Shown one piece after another: positions 20,272 to 28,245 of a stretch of 64,000 nt of DNA. The notes below the pieces were generated by a model that searched no databases, was not told the origin of the DNA, and saw only the letters and a list, made by a program, of their open reading frames with translations. Origin of the DNA: Variovorax sp. WS11 (lineage in GTDB: Bacteria > Pseudomonadota > Gammaproteobacteria > Burkholderiales > Burkholderiaceae_C). The number at the start of each line of letters is the position of its first letter. The first letter of the stretch is position 1. The stretch is taken from positions 62,001 to 126,000 of the forward strand of contig NZ_JAAGOW010000005.1 in NCBI RefSeq assembly GCF_010499245.1, in the 5' to 3' direction. The position numbers were made by a program, and so were the translations under genes.

Positions 20272-20547
20272 CGCGGGTACTCCATGAAACTCATGTGAAT
20301 GCCCATTCTCGCTGATAACCCTTGTTATCGCATTTGACAGGTTACCCGTCGAGAGATAACCTCTGCACCGCATGCACGATGGTTACGTTACGCTAGCCAG
20401 ATGGATGGATCGGCGCATAGTCCGTCGCATGCGCTTGCCGACAATTTGGAAGTAGAGATCGTATTTCCCGACACCGGCAGGACAAATATGATACGTAACC
20501 TGTACAACGGTTACATCGAGGTCAATCAAACCTGAAAGGAGATGGAG
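20272..20547. promoter_or_regulatory. Divergent promoter with GTTAC/GATAAC palindromes
   Basis: The region between the CGNR regulator and the hydrolase contains three inverted repeats. GATAAC-4 bp-GTTATC lies at 20314-20329. AGGTTA-12 bp-TAACCT lies at 20339-20362. GTAACC-8 bp-GGTTAC lies at 20495-20514. A tandem GGTTACGTTAC sits at 20381-20391. All share a (G)GTTA(C/T) half-site, as expected for one dimeric regulator binding several times. The arms were read directly from the sequence; which protein binds is not known. The CGNR regulator is the obvious candidate. Confidence 0.6.
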
Positions 20548-21408
20548 ATGAGCACCATCGGGTACAAGCGGGTCGATGTCGATGGGTTCGGCGTGGCCTA
20601 TCGTGAAGCCGGGCCGGTGAACGGCCCAACGCTGCTCCTGCTGCACGGCTTCCCGACTTCGAGTCACATGTTTCGGGACCTGATCCCGAAGCTGGCCGAC
20701 CGGTACCGGGTCGTGGCGCCGGACCTGCCGGGCTTCGGGCAGTCCGATTTGCCCTCGCGTGAGCGGTTCAAGTACACGTTCTCGAATCTGGCGAAGGTGA
20801 TGACGCGTTTCACCGAGGTGCTGAAGCTCGATCGTTTCGCCGTGTATGTGTTCGACTACGGCGCACCCACGGGCCTGCGGATGACGGTCGAACACCCGGA
20901 GCGGGTGACGGCCATCATCACGCAGAACGGCAACGCTTACGTCGAAGGACTGAGCGACGGTTGGAATCCGATCCGCGCGTACTGGAAGGAGCCAACCCAG
21001 GCCAACCGCGACGCGTTGCGCGCGCTGCTTACGCCCGAGACGACGTACTGGCAATACACGACCGGCGTCAAGGACACGTCCCTGGTTTCTCCGGATGGCT
21101 ACAACCTGGACAACTACTACATGACCCGACCCGGCGCGCACGAGGCACAGCTCGACCTATTCCTCGACTACGCGAGCAATGTCGACATGTACCCGAAGTT
21201 CCAGGAGTACTTTCGCAAGCACCAGCCGCCGGTGCTGGCCGTCTGGGGCAATGGAGACCCGTTCTTCTTGCCCGCAGGCGCTGAGGCTTTCAAGCGTGAC
21301 TGCAAGAACGCGAAGGTCACGTTCTTTGACACCGGACACTTCGCTCTCGAGACGCACTGCGACGAAATCGCTACAGCCATCCGGGACTTTCTGCCGGGGT
21401 CGAGGTGA
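20548..21408 (+). CDS. Alpha/beta-hydrolase, epoxide-hydrolase or haloalkane-dehalogenase type
   Basis: The 286-residue enzyme has an alpha/beta-hydrolase fold. The oxyanion region is LLLLHGFPTSSH, and APDLPGFGQSD follows. The nucleophile elbow is VFDYGAPTG with Asp103, not the usual Ser, which is the pattern of epoxide hydrolases and haloalkane dehalogenases. The final His lies in DTGHFALETH. The start ATG 20548 is preferred to ATG 20542, because AAGGAG (20536-20541) is six bases before the former and directly abuts the latter. It is first in a plus-strand set with a VOC and a DUF427 gene, controlled through the palindromic region upstream. The substrate is unknown; a small electrophile is likely. 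Confidence 0.82.
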   Translation: MSTIGYKRVDVDGFGVAYREAGPVNGPTLLLLHGFPTSSHMFRDLIPKLADRYRVVAPDLPGFGQSDLPSRERFKYTFSNLAKVMTRFTEVLKLDRFAVYVFDYGAPTGLRMTVEHPERVTAIITQNGNAYVEGLSDGWNPIRAYWKEPTQANRDALRALLTPETTYWQYTTGVKDTSLVSPDGYNLDNYYMTRPGAHEAQLDLFLDYASNVDMYPKFQEYFRKHQPPVLAVWGNGDPFFLPAGAEAFKRDCKNAKVTFFDTGHFALETHCDEIATAIRDFLPGSR

Positions 21409-21445
21409 GGGCTCCGCGCGGTGACGAGACCCTCCGGGAGCCGTG

Positions 21446-21865
21446 ATGCTCGCCTTGGAAGTCGTCCAGTTGCCTGTCACCGATATCGACCGTGCGCTCG
21501 CCTTCTACACGGAGCAGGCTGGCTTCATCCTCGACGTCGACTACCGACCCGCCGCCGAGTTTCGGGTTGTGCAGCTCACCCCGCCCGGATCGGCATGTTC
21601 TGTACAACTGGTCATTGCAGACTCGCCTGGCCGGGTGCACAACCTGTACCTCGTGACGACTGACCTCGCCGACGAGTGGGCGAAACTGATCGCCCGCGGC
21701 GTGGCGGTCGGTGCGGTCCGGCACAAGGACCCGGTCGAGACGTGGGCCGGCAGATGGAGCACGGGGCTGGACCCCCAGCGTCGCGACTATGCCAGCTTCG
21801 CCGACTTCGCCGACCTGGACGGCAATACCTGGACCCTACAGGAACGCGGTCACCGAGCGTCATGA
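21446..21865 (+). CDS. VOC-family (glyoxalase/dioxygenase-fold) protein
   Basis: This 139-residue single-domain VOC protein begins MLALEVVQLPVTDIDRALAFYTEQAGF and later reads FADFADLDGNTWTLQE, the typical beta-alpha-beta-beta-beta repeats ending in a metal-ligand Glu. VOC proteins include glyoxalases, dioxygenases and resistance proteins. Start ATG 21446 is used; GTG 21443 directly before it is in the same frame, and CGGGAG (21435-21440) precedes both. It lies 37 bp after the hydrolase and 31 bp before the DUF427 gene, so all three form one operon. Confidence 0.78.
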   Translation: MLALEVVQLPVTDIDRALAFYTEQAGFILDVDYRPAAEFRVVQLTPPGSACSVQLVIADSPGRVHNLYLVTTDLADEWAKLIARGVAVGAVRHKDPVETWAGRWSTGLDPQRRDYASFADFADLDGNTWTLQERGHRAS

Positions 21866-21896
21866 TCCCGCCCACCCGAATGAAAGGAACACCACC

Positions 21897-22778
21897 ATGG
21901 GGCTGTCCTGGCAACAAGGTCCGTTGAGCGGCGCGTCAGTGGGCCGCTTCCTCACTCCCGAGCCGCTCCCGGAACGACTGCTGTTCGCCGAGCGCCTTCG
22001 CCGGAGGCTCCGGGTCAAGCTGGCCGACGAATGGATCGCCGACAGCGAAGATGTGCTGCTGCTCCACGAGCCCGCACGCTACCCGGTTGCTTACTTTCCG
22101 CTCGGCGACGTTCGCCCCGGCGTTCTGGTCAGAGAGAACCGCACTACGCAGCACCGCGACTTGGGGGATACCGACTGGTTCACCGTCAACGTCGGCGACC
22201 GGCGTGTCGCCCACGCCGCATGGCGGTACACCGGCCTGCCCGACCACGCCGGCGAGCTGCAGGGCCGCATCGCCTTCGCCTGGCGAGCGATGGACGCCTT
22301 CTACGAGGAGGATGAGCGCATCGTCGGCCACGCCGCCGACGCCTACCACCGCATCGATATCCGCCAGAGTTCACGAGATCTGGTCGTCAAGAACGGCGTG
22401 AGGACGATCGCTGACACCAAGCGGCCGGTCGTTCTGTACGAGTCCGGTTTCGCACCGCGCTGGTACGTGATGCGCCAGGACGTCGACGAAAACGCGCTGA
22501 TCCCAACCGAGGGACAGACGTTCTGCCCCTACAAGGGCCTGGCCAGCTACTACGACATCGGTGACCACAAACGGGCGGCCTGGTATTACCCGCAAGCGTG
22601 GATCGAGGTCGCACGCATCTCCAACCTCGTCTCCTTCGAGCCGGACAAGGTCGAGGTCTACCTTGACGGCAAGAAACTCGCCCTCGAGCCTGGTCAGGGC
22701 GTCATGCCGCACGGAATCGACCGAGGCCTGGATCCCGACGAGATACTCAACCGGGCCGATGGCCCGGTCCGCCCCTAG
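21897..22778 (+). CDS. Tandem DUF427 domain protein
   Basis: This 293-residue protein has two DUF427 domains: one around VKLADEWIADSEDVLLLHEPARYPVAYFPLGDV (first copy, residues 40-115) and a second around VVLYESGFAPRWYV and TFCPYKGLASYYDIGDHKRAAWYYPQA (residues 175-255). DUF427 domains are widespread, and their biochemical activity is not established. Start ATG 21897 is supported by AAAGGA upstream; the frame is open over the VOC gene but that is a shadow. It ends the plus-strand operon and converges with the MOSC gene, leaving only 18 bp between. Confidence 0.8.
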   Translation: MGLSWQQGPLSGASVGRFLTPEPLPERLLFAERLRRRLRVKLADEWIADSEDVLLLHEPARYPVAYFPLGDVRPGVLVRENRTTQHRDLGDTDWFTVNVGDRRVAHAAWRYTGLPDHAGELQGRIAFAWRAMDAFYEEDERIVGHAADAYHRIDIRQSSRDLVVKNGVRTIADTKRPVVLYESGFAPRWYVMRQDVDENALIPTEGQTFCPYKGLASYYDIGDHKRAAWYYPQAWIEVARISNLVSFEPDKVEVYLDGKKLALEPGQGVMPHGIDRGLDPDEILNRADGPVRP

Positions 22779-22796
22779 CGCTCGCCGCTTTGCAAC

Positions 22797-24563
22797 TCAG
22801 ATGTCGATCACCACGTCACCCTGGGGCCAGGAGCAGCAGATCAGGACATTTCCTTCCGCCGGCGGATCGAGCGGATCAGGCCGGTAGGCGACGGACCCGG
22901 AGATCAATCCGCTCTCGCAGTTGTGACAGACGCCGGTGCGGCACGACCACCGGACGGGCACGTCACACGCTTCCGCCAATTCAAGAAGGCTCTGGTCATG
23001 CGACGAGCGCCAGCGAACGGTGATACCGCTGCGTGCGAAGGACACCAGTGGACCTGCGCCGGTGGTGCCCGTTGGCTGATGCGGTGCGCGCATCGGGGTG
23101 GAGCCCACGCCGGGCGTCAGCGAAGGGCCACCGGAAAACACTTCGGAATGGATCCGGTCCGGAGGCACGCCCCAGGCAGTCAGGCCCATCATCAGATCGC
23201 CGAGGAAGCTCGATGGCCCGCATAGATAGAAGTCGCCATCTCGCGGGACGCGCAGCTCTTGGAGGGCCTTTATCCCAAGACGACCCGTCGCGTCGTAGTC
23301 TTGCCCCTCCCGATCATCCGCATCCGGTCGGCTGTACCAGATGTGACTTCGCCCGCGAGTAAGCATCCCGAGAAGTTGCTGCACCTCCGTGGCGAAGGAA
23401 TGCGAATTGCCATTGCGTGCACTGTGCAGCCACCAGACCTCGCGAAGCGAACCGTTCTCGGCCAGACCGTGCAGCATGGCCAGGACCGGCGTTGCGCCGA
23501 TTCCTGCACTTAGGAGCACCACCGCCCTGTCTCCCGGCTGCAAGGTGAAGCCGCCTCTCGGTTCGCTGACCTCGAGGACGTCGCCGGTGCGAGCACTGCT
23601 GTTCAGGTAGCTGCCCGCGGCGCCATTTGGCTCGACCTTGACGCTGACGCGATACTGCTTGTCGGAGAGAGGTCCGGAGAGTGAATAGCTCCGAAAGAGC
23701 AGCGGACCGTCGGGCCTCGGACGCAGACGGAGCACGACGAATTGGCCAGCGAGTGGCGTCGTGAGCCGCCCTCCATCCATCGGCTCCAGCGACAACGAGA
23801 TCACATCCACGCATTCGCGATCGATCCGTGAAACTCGCAGCGGCCGAAACCCAGGTCCTGCCGTCCGCGCAGCCGCTGCTGGCACCAGACCCGCGTTGCC
23901 CGTCGCGCCAGGGTGGGCATCCTGGCTGCGAACCAATTCCTCGAAAGACCACCGCCAGCCCGGGGACAGCGCAGGGATTCGCAGCGCCCGCTCGAGTTGA
24001 TCGCGGGGATGGTGGGAGGAGTACAGCAGTGCATTGACCTCGGCAACGGTCATGCACTCCGGCCCTCGAGTGACCGGCAGGATCGGGTCGCCGGCGCCGA
24101 CCTCGCCTTCCTCGAGGACGCGCAGGTAGAAGCCCGGCCGTCCGCTGGAGGTCAGGAGCGCAGCCATTTGGGGCTCGTTCATCCGAATCCCAACGCGGTA
24201 GCAGGTGACCCGAGGCTGGGTCACCTCGAACAGAGCAGTCCCGATCCGGTACCAGTCGCCGATGCAGACCTCGTCATCCGCCAACCCCTCGATGGTGAAG
24301 TTCTCGCCGAACTGCCCGTGGGTGAAATCGCGACAGCCCAGTCGCTCCTCCCAGTAACGATACGATTCGATCTGGTAAACGAAGACCGCTCGCTGCTCGC
24401 CTCCGTGGCCATCGAGATCGCCCTGCCCGTCGCCTTCGACATTGAGTCGCTTGACGCGCCGACGGCCCTGCACGGGCTCCTTCCAAATGCCGGTGTGCAC
24501 GGTCCTTCCACGCCACTCGATGTCGCGGGGAAGCCCGACGCTGACGGAAATTAACCGGGCCAT
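22797..24563 (-). CDS. MOSC - ferredoxin reductase - 2Fe-2S ferredoxin fusion
   Basis: This 588-residue protein has three modules. Residues 1-215 are a MOSC domain plus its 3-alpha extension, with VEGDGQGDLDGHGGEQRAVF near residue 42 and TCYRVGIRM; MOSC domains bind sulfur-molybdopterin. Residues about 245-480 are a flavin and NAD-binding reductase: FRSYSLSG, then the AVVLLSAGIGATP motif. The C-terminal 90 residues are a plant-type ferredoxin with CRTGVCHNC preceded by a Cys four residues before, and a last Cys in LICCSWPQ. The plan matches YcbX-like or N-hydroxylated-compound reductases that use NAD(P)H. ATG 24563 has GGAGGT eight bases before. It may protect against N-hydroxylated bases or reduce oxidised compounds. 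Confidence 0.86.
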   Translation of the reverse strand: MARLISVSVGLPRDIEWRGRTVHTGIWKEPVQGRRRVKRLNVEGDGQGDLDGHGGEQRAVFVYQIESYRYWEERLGCRDFTHGQFGENFTIEGLADDEVCIGDWYRIGTALFEVTQPRVTCYRVGIRMNEPQMAALLTSSGRPGFYLRVLEEGEVGAGDPILPVTRGPECMTVAEVNALLYSSHHPRDQLERALRIPALSPGWRWSFEELVRSQDAHPGATGNAGLVPAAAARTAGPGFRPLRVSRIDRECVDVISLSLEPMDGGRLTTPLAGQFVVLRLRPRPDGPLLFRSYSLSGPLSDKQYRVSVKVEPNGAAGSYLNSSARTGDVLEVSEPRGGFTLQPGDRAVVLLSAGIGATPVLAMLHGLAENGSLREVWWLHSARNGNSHSFATEVQQLLGMLTRGRSHIWYSRPDADDREGQDYDATGRLGIKALQELRVPRDGDFYLCGPSSFLGDLMMGLTAWGVPPDRIHSEVFSGGPSLTPGVGSTPMRAPHQPTGTTGAGPLVSFARSGITVRWRSSHDQSLLELAEACDVPVRWSCRTGVCHNCESGLISGSVAYRPDPLDPPAEGNVLICCSWPQGDVVIDI

Positions 24564-24691
24564 CGAGATACCTCCGGGTTCCTGCGCGCGTGTTGGCGAC
24601 CATTGAAATTATCACGATAGGAACGTCACTTGTGGTGCGTGGTGTTTTCTACCTCCGAGGTGCCAACGTCGCCCCGGGCCGCCTGATCCAG

Positions 24692-24714
24692 AGACCGCTT
24701 TGCGGCGTCTTTTT
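24692..24714 (+). terminator. Weak terminator-like hairpin
   Basis: AGACCGC, a TTT loop, then GCGGCGTCT and TTTT. The stem has a two-base bulge and no plus-strand gene ends nearby, so it may be a relic. Confidence 0.25.
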
Positions 24715-25379
24715 CAGCCCGATGCATCCGCTCTAGTGCGGAGAGCCGTTGTCGTCGCGGAGGACCGGAATCACGTCTGAACCGGAAGTTCGATTCAGCT
24801 GTCCGAGCGACCGGCGGTCATGGCCGCATCTTGCCCTTTGACGTTCAGCCGCATTTGAAGCGCTGCTTCGTACTGCATCGCGTGAAGCGCTTGGGAGATC
24901 GCGTCTGCCGTTGATGGTTGCGCCGGCGCCGATGTTGACTATGCCGCCCGCGGCGGCCGCGATGTGAATCGCGTCACCGAAGCCGCTGCCGCCGATAACG
25001 TTGCCAACACATCCACCCCGTAGGTGCCGCTGGTGCTTGAGGCGCGGATCCCGTCCCCGCGGTCCTGGTGGTCTCAAAGGCGGTCGATCTTGTGAAGCAC
25101 AAGATCTCGGCTTGCGGCGGCGCGGCAGCACAGTCGCTCGCGGGTGGCCATCAGGGCCCAGAGCTCTCTGCCGTCGCCGCTCACCTTTCGGCTCACATCG
25201 CCGCCTTTGAGCGTTTGCGTCCGATGCATTACGCCAGAGGGAATTGTTTGGTCGGACTCGGCCTTAAGCGACATGCCCTGCTCCGTGTCCTCGGCGATTC
25301 CGTTCCCGACCGGACCGCACTTTCCCCAACCAGGGGAGCTCCGATGCATTGCCGGCATGTGATCCTTTCGAGCATAAAA

Positions 25380-25408
25380 ACGATGCAAACAAGCATCGTC
25401 ATTTGCAT
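25380..25408. promoter_or_regulatory. Overlapping inverted repeats before nitroreductase gene
   Basis: ACGATGC-6 bp-GCATCGT (25380-25399) is a perfect repeat. It overlaps a second perfect pair, ATGCAAA (25383-25389) and TTTGCAT (25402-25408). Only one pairing can form at a time in RNA, or they are two half-site arrangements in DNA. They lie 46-75 bp upstream of the ATG at 25455, a normal place for an operator or a leader hairpin. Confidence 0.5.
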
Positions 25409-25454
25409 TCCCGGATCTTAAAGTTGCGGCTCCTATTGATGAAGAAGCTGAACC

Positions 25455-26150
25455 ATGACTGATATTCCTGCCATCCAATCTGCCCGCCGCGTCACCGCGA
25501 ATGTCCGCGCACTAGTCCAGGACGGGATCCCTGCGACCAATCCTGTCGTCGAAACCATCCTGAGTCGTAGCGCAGCCAAGTACTACGACCCGGTCGCTAC
25601 CTTGAGCGACGAACAAATCAGTGAGCTGGTGCGTATCACCACGACCGCGCCGACGTCCTTCCACTTGCAGAACTGGCGCTTCATCGCCGTACGCACGCCG
25701 GAAGCCAAAGCTCGGTTGCGTCCGATTGCGTGGAATCAACCCCCGATCACAGACGCTGCAGTCACCTTCATCATCTGCGGCCAGTTGGCCGATGCCAGCG
25801 TGATTCCGCAGCGCCTGGCACCGTTGGTGCAAGCGGGCATCATGCCGGCAACGATGGTGCCGGAGTGGGAGAACCCCGCTCGTAGTCTGTATGCCGAGGA
25901 CCCGCAGCAGCAGCGAGACGAGGCGGTGCGCACTGGTGCCATCGCCGCGACGGCACTGATGTACGTGGCCCGGTCTTGGGGCCTTGGCTCGACGCCCATG
26001 ATCGGTTTCGACGCTGAAGCGCTGGTCCGCGAGTTCGCGCTGGCCGAGAACGAAGTGCCGGTCATGTTGGTAACCGTCGGTGCAGAGCGAGCGGGAAATT
26101 GGCCGCAAAAGCCGCGCCGTCCAGTCGCCGATGTGTTGGATCTCGTATAG
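25455..26150 (+). CDS. Nitroreductase-family flavoprotein
   Basis: This 231-residue protein has the nitroreductase layout: SRSAAKYYDPVATLSDEQI, then TTAPTSFHLQNWRFIAVRTPEAKA at residue 65-85 (FMN-binding), and near the C terminus ARSWGLGSTPMIGFD. These enzymes use FMN and NAD(P)H to reduce nitro groups or quinones. The product is cytoplasmic. It is first of a plus-strand set: 58 bp before the AhpD-like gene, which is 122 bp before the oxidoreductase gene. The AraC regulator follows. The grouping suggests detoxification of quinones or nitro compounds. Confidence 0.86.
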   Translation: MTDIPAIQSARRVTANVRALVQDGIPATNPVVETILSRSAAKYYDPVATLSDEQISELVRITTTAPTSFHLQNWRFIAVRTPEAKARLRPIAWNQPPITDAAVTFIICGQLADASVIPQRLAPLVQAGIMPATMVPEWENPARSLYAEDPQQQRDEAVRTGAIAATALMYVARSWGLGSTPMIGFDAEALVREFALAENEVPVMLVTVGAERAGNWPQKPRRPVADVLDLV

Positions 26151-26208
26151 CCAAGCACAGACCCTTGCCCCCCTATTTCCCAACTGTTGAAAATCTAAGG
26201 AGCCTACG

Positions 26209-26829
26209 ATGCCCAGAACGCTACCCACGCCGCAACAAGTGCCGGCAGAGTCGAAGCCGACCCTCGATATGTTCACCAAGAACATCGGCTTCACCCCAAA
26301 CATGATGGCGACCTTCGCGCAGAGCCCGATCGCGTTCAACTCATGGGCCACACTGCTCGGCTCGCTGAGCAAGGTGCTGGACGTGAAGACGCGCGACAGC
26401 ATCGGCCTTGCAGTCTCGGAAGTGAATGGGTGCGATTACTGCCTCACGGTTCACAGCTTTACGGCCGAGCGGATGGCCAAGATGTCTGCCGACGAAATCA
26501 TCCTCGCTCGGCTGGGACATGCCACCGATCCTAAGCGGCACGCTGCCGTCCAATTCGCGCGCAAAGTCATCGAGAACCGCGGCAAAGTCAGTGACGCCGA
26601 TCTGCAAGCCGTTCGCGATGCTGGCTACACGGAGGCGCACGTTATCGAAATCGTCGCACTGGTGGCCATGTACTCGCTGACGAACTTCTTCAACAACGTG
26701 TTCGATCTCGAGAAGGACTTTCCCGCCGTTGCCCCGGCCGGCTCTATCAGAACGCAACCTGTCGCTCCGACCACCTCGGAGGCGGAAAGCTTCAGTCAAG
26801 TGCGAACCCACACCTACGAGCAAGAGTGA
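26209..26829 (+). CDS. AhpD-like carboxymuconolactone decarboxylase-family protein
   Basis: The 206-residue protein carries the AhpD core: EVNGCDYCLTVHSFTAERM with the two redox cysteines (CxxC) and the following His, about residue 72-88, which makes it an alkylhydroperoxidase-like or disulfide-reducing enzyme. Length is typical. The N terminus and C-terminal tail (residues 175-206) have no recognised motif. It probably acts downstream of the nitroreductase, protecting the cell from peroxide or electrophile stress; the pairing is common in such clusters. Confidence 0.85.
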   Translation: MPRTLPTPQQVPAESKPTLDMFTKNIGFTPNMMATFAQSPIAFNSWATLLGSLSKVLDVKTRDSIGLAVSEVNGCDYCLTVHSFTAERMAKMSADEIILARLGHATDPKRHAAVQFARKVIENRGKVSDADLQAVRDAGYTEAHVIEIVALVAMYSLTNFFNNVFDLEKDFPAVAPAGSIRTQPVAPTTSEAESFSQVRTHTYEQE

Positions 26830-26951
26830 TGGCTCAGTCATCGGATATTGCGGCGCCGGCGGCGCAGTCAGAACGCGGATTGAAGGGCCTTGGCCGCCTT
26901 CGCTGTCACCGCCGCCGATCCTAACCAGGCAACTTAATACGGAGAGATCTC

Positions 26952-27869
26952 ATGAAAGCGATTGTTGTTACGGACCAGGCGGCGGGAAAAGCCGGGATGA
27001 AGCTGGTGGAGCGGCCCGATCCGGTGCCTGCGATCAACGAAGTCGTCGTTCAGGTTTATGCGTCGGGATTCGTCGGCACTGAGTTAGCGTGGCCTTCGAC
27101 TTGGACCGATCGCGTCAGCCGGAACCGAACACCGTCCATCCCAGGACACGAGTTCGCCGGAGTGGTCACCGCTCTCGGCTACGGCACGACGGGACTCTCG
27201 GTGGGCCAGCGGGTATTGGGCATCACCGATTGGTATCGCGACGGTACACTGGCCGAGCATGTGGCGGTCGAGGGCCGCAACCTGGCGTCCCTGCCAGGTG
27301 ATGTCGACTTTGCCGTAGGCGCCAGCCTGCCAATCTCGGGCCTCACCGCGTGGCAGGGACTATTTGATCATGGCCGCCTTCGTGCTGGCCAAACGATACT
27401 CGCCCACGGCGCTGCCGGCGCTGTTGGATCAATCGTGACGCAACTCGCGCGTGAGTTCGGCGCCTACGTCGTCGGTACCGGACGCGCCGCTGACCGTCAG
27501 GCTGCTCTGGATTTCGGCGCGAACGAGTTCGTCGACCTCGATAACGAGGTCCTCGAAAACGTCGGCGGCGTGGATCTGGTGTTCGATCTCATCGGCGGCG
27601 AGATCGGGAAACGGTCCGCGCGCCTGGTGCGAACAGGAGGAACGTTGGTCTCCGTCGTAGGGCCCTCAGAAGCGCGGCCCACCGACGGCTTGGCGGTCGA
27701 CTTCGTTGTCGAGTCCGACCGTGCACAACTTGGTGAGATCGTCCAGCGGGTGCGGGACGGACGACTGCGGACGCACATCGCCAGGGTTGTGCCCCTCGAA
27801 AATGCTGTCGCCGCCTTCACCCGCACCGAGAGGATCAATGGGAAGACGGTCATCCGGATTCGTTCGTGA
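26952..27869 (+). CDS. Quinone-oxidoreductase-type zinc-independent MDR protein
   Basis: The 305-residue medium-chain dehydrogenase/reductase begins MKAIVVTDQAAGKAGMKLV. It has an intact GHEFAGVVTALG segment, then the nucleotide-binding AHGAAGAVGSIVTQLA motif near residue 151-166. The cysteine and histidine zinc ligands of alcohol dehydrogenases are absent, which points to the quinone or NADPH enone reductase branch. It follows a 122-bp gap with a GGAGAG-like site before the ATG. With the nitroreductase and AhpD-like protein it forms a probable quinone/enal detoxification operon. Confidence 0.85.
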   Translation: MKAIVVTDQAAGKAGMKLVERPDPVPAINEVVVQVYASGFVGTELAWPSTWTDRVSRNRTPSIPGHEFAGVVTALGYGTTGLSVGQRVLGITDWYRDGTLAEHVAVEGRNLASLPGDVDFAVGASLPISGLTAWQGLFDHGRLRAGQTILAHGAAGAVGSIVTQLAREFGAYVVGTGRAADRQAALDFGANEFVDLDNEVLENVGGVDLVFDLIGGEIGKRSARLVRTGGTLVSVVGPSEARPTDGLAVDFVVESDRAQLGEIVQRVRDGRLRTHIARVVPLENAVAAFTRTERINGKTVIRIRS

Positions 27870-28245
27870 CGAGCCGGCAGGAGCGCAGTTCCGCGTCCCT
27901 TGCACGTCATCGCGGTGCCGCTTGGGTGCATGGCGATCGGTCGTCATGCATCCTGGAGGACGCCTGCGTCGTTGATGCATCACGAGGTCGAATGGTCGTG
28001 ATTTCGATCGCGTCCAGGCCCGAGCTTTTGCCCTGCATCACCACCGTGGGCCGTCGGCTCTGCCGCAAGCAGCTGATTCTCGATACGGCCCTCGGCAACT
28101 CGCGCGGCCAGCGCTTTTACTTCAGGCAGGGGCTGCTTTCTCGAGCCTTGCATTTCGGCCAAGCCCTTCCGGAGGAGTGAGTGTTACGGGTGCCATTTAC
28201 GCTACCGCGATACGATTGTTGAGCACTTTCACCTCCCGAAATCCC
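27870..28245. other. Gap before AraC gene, no gene supported
   Basis: These 376 bp contain only short open frames without family patterns (for example minus strand 27980-28162, which is Ala/Glu-rich). The AraC promoter should lie in the last 150 bp. I found no clear repeat. Confidence 0.35.

Larger units (their letters stand above)
24564..25454. other. 890-bp region with no confirmed gene
   Basis: I see no complete gene here. An open frame on the minus strand (24733-25131) has one stretch, NVIGGSGFGDAIHIA then AAAGGIVNIGAGATING, that looks like beta-helix repeats, but the rest is Arg/Ser-rich and lacks family pattern, signal or ribosome-binding site. Frames at 25068-25421 (+) and 25074-25478 (-) look random. 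A weak hairpin followed by T is at 24692-24714. The region may be decayed foreign DNA plus the promoter of the nitroreductase gene at the right end. Confidence 0.4.

Noticed and set aside
25068..25478. Frames on both strands in the gap before the nitroreductase gene
   Set aside because: They overlap each other, look random and lack start signals.
27980..28162. 60-residue minus-strand frame before the AraC gene
   Set aside because: Too short, no ribosome-binding site, no family pattern.
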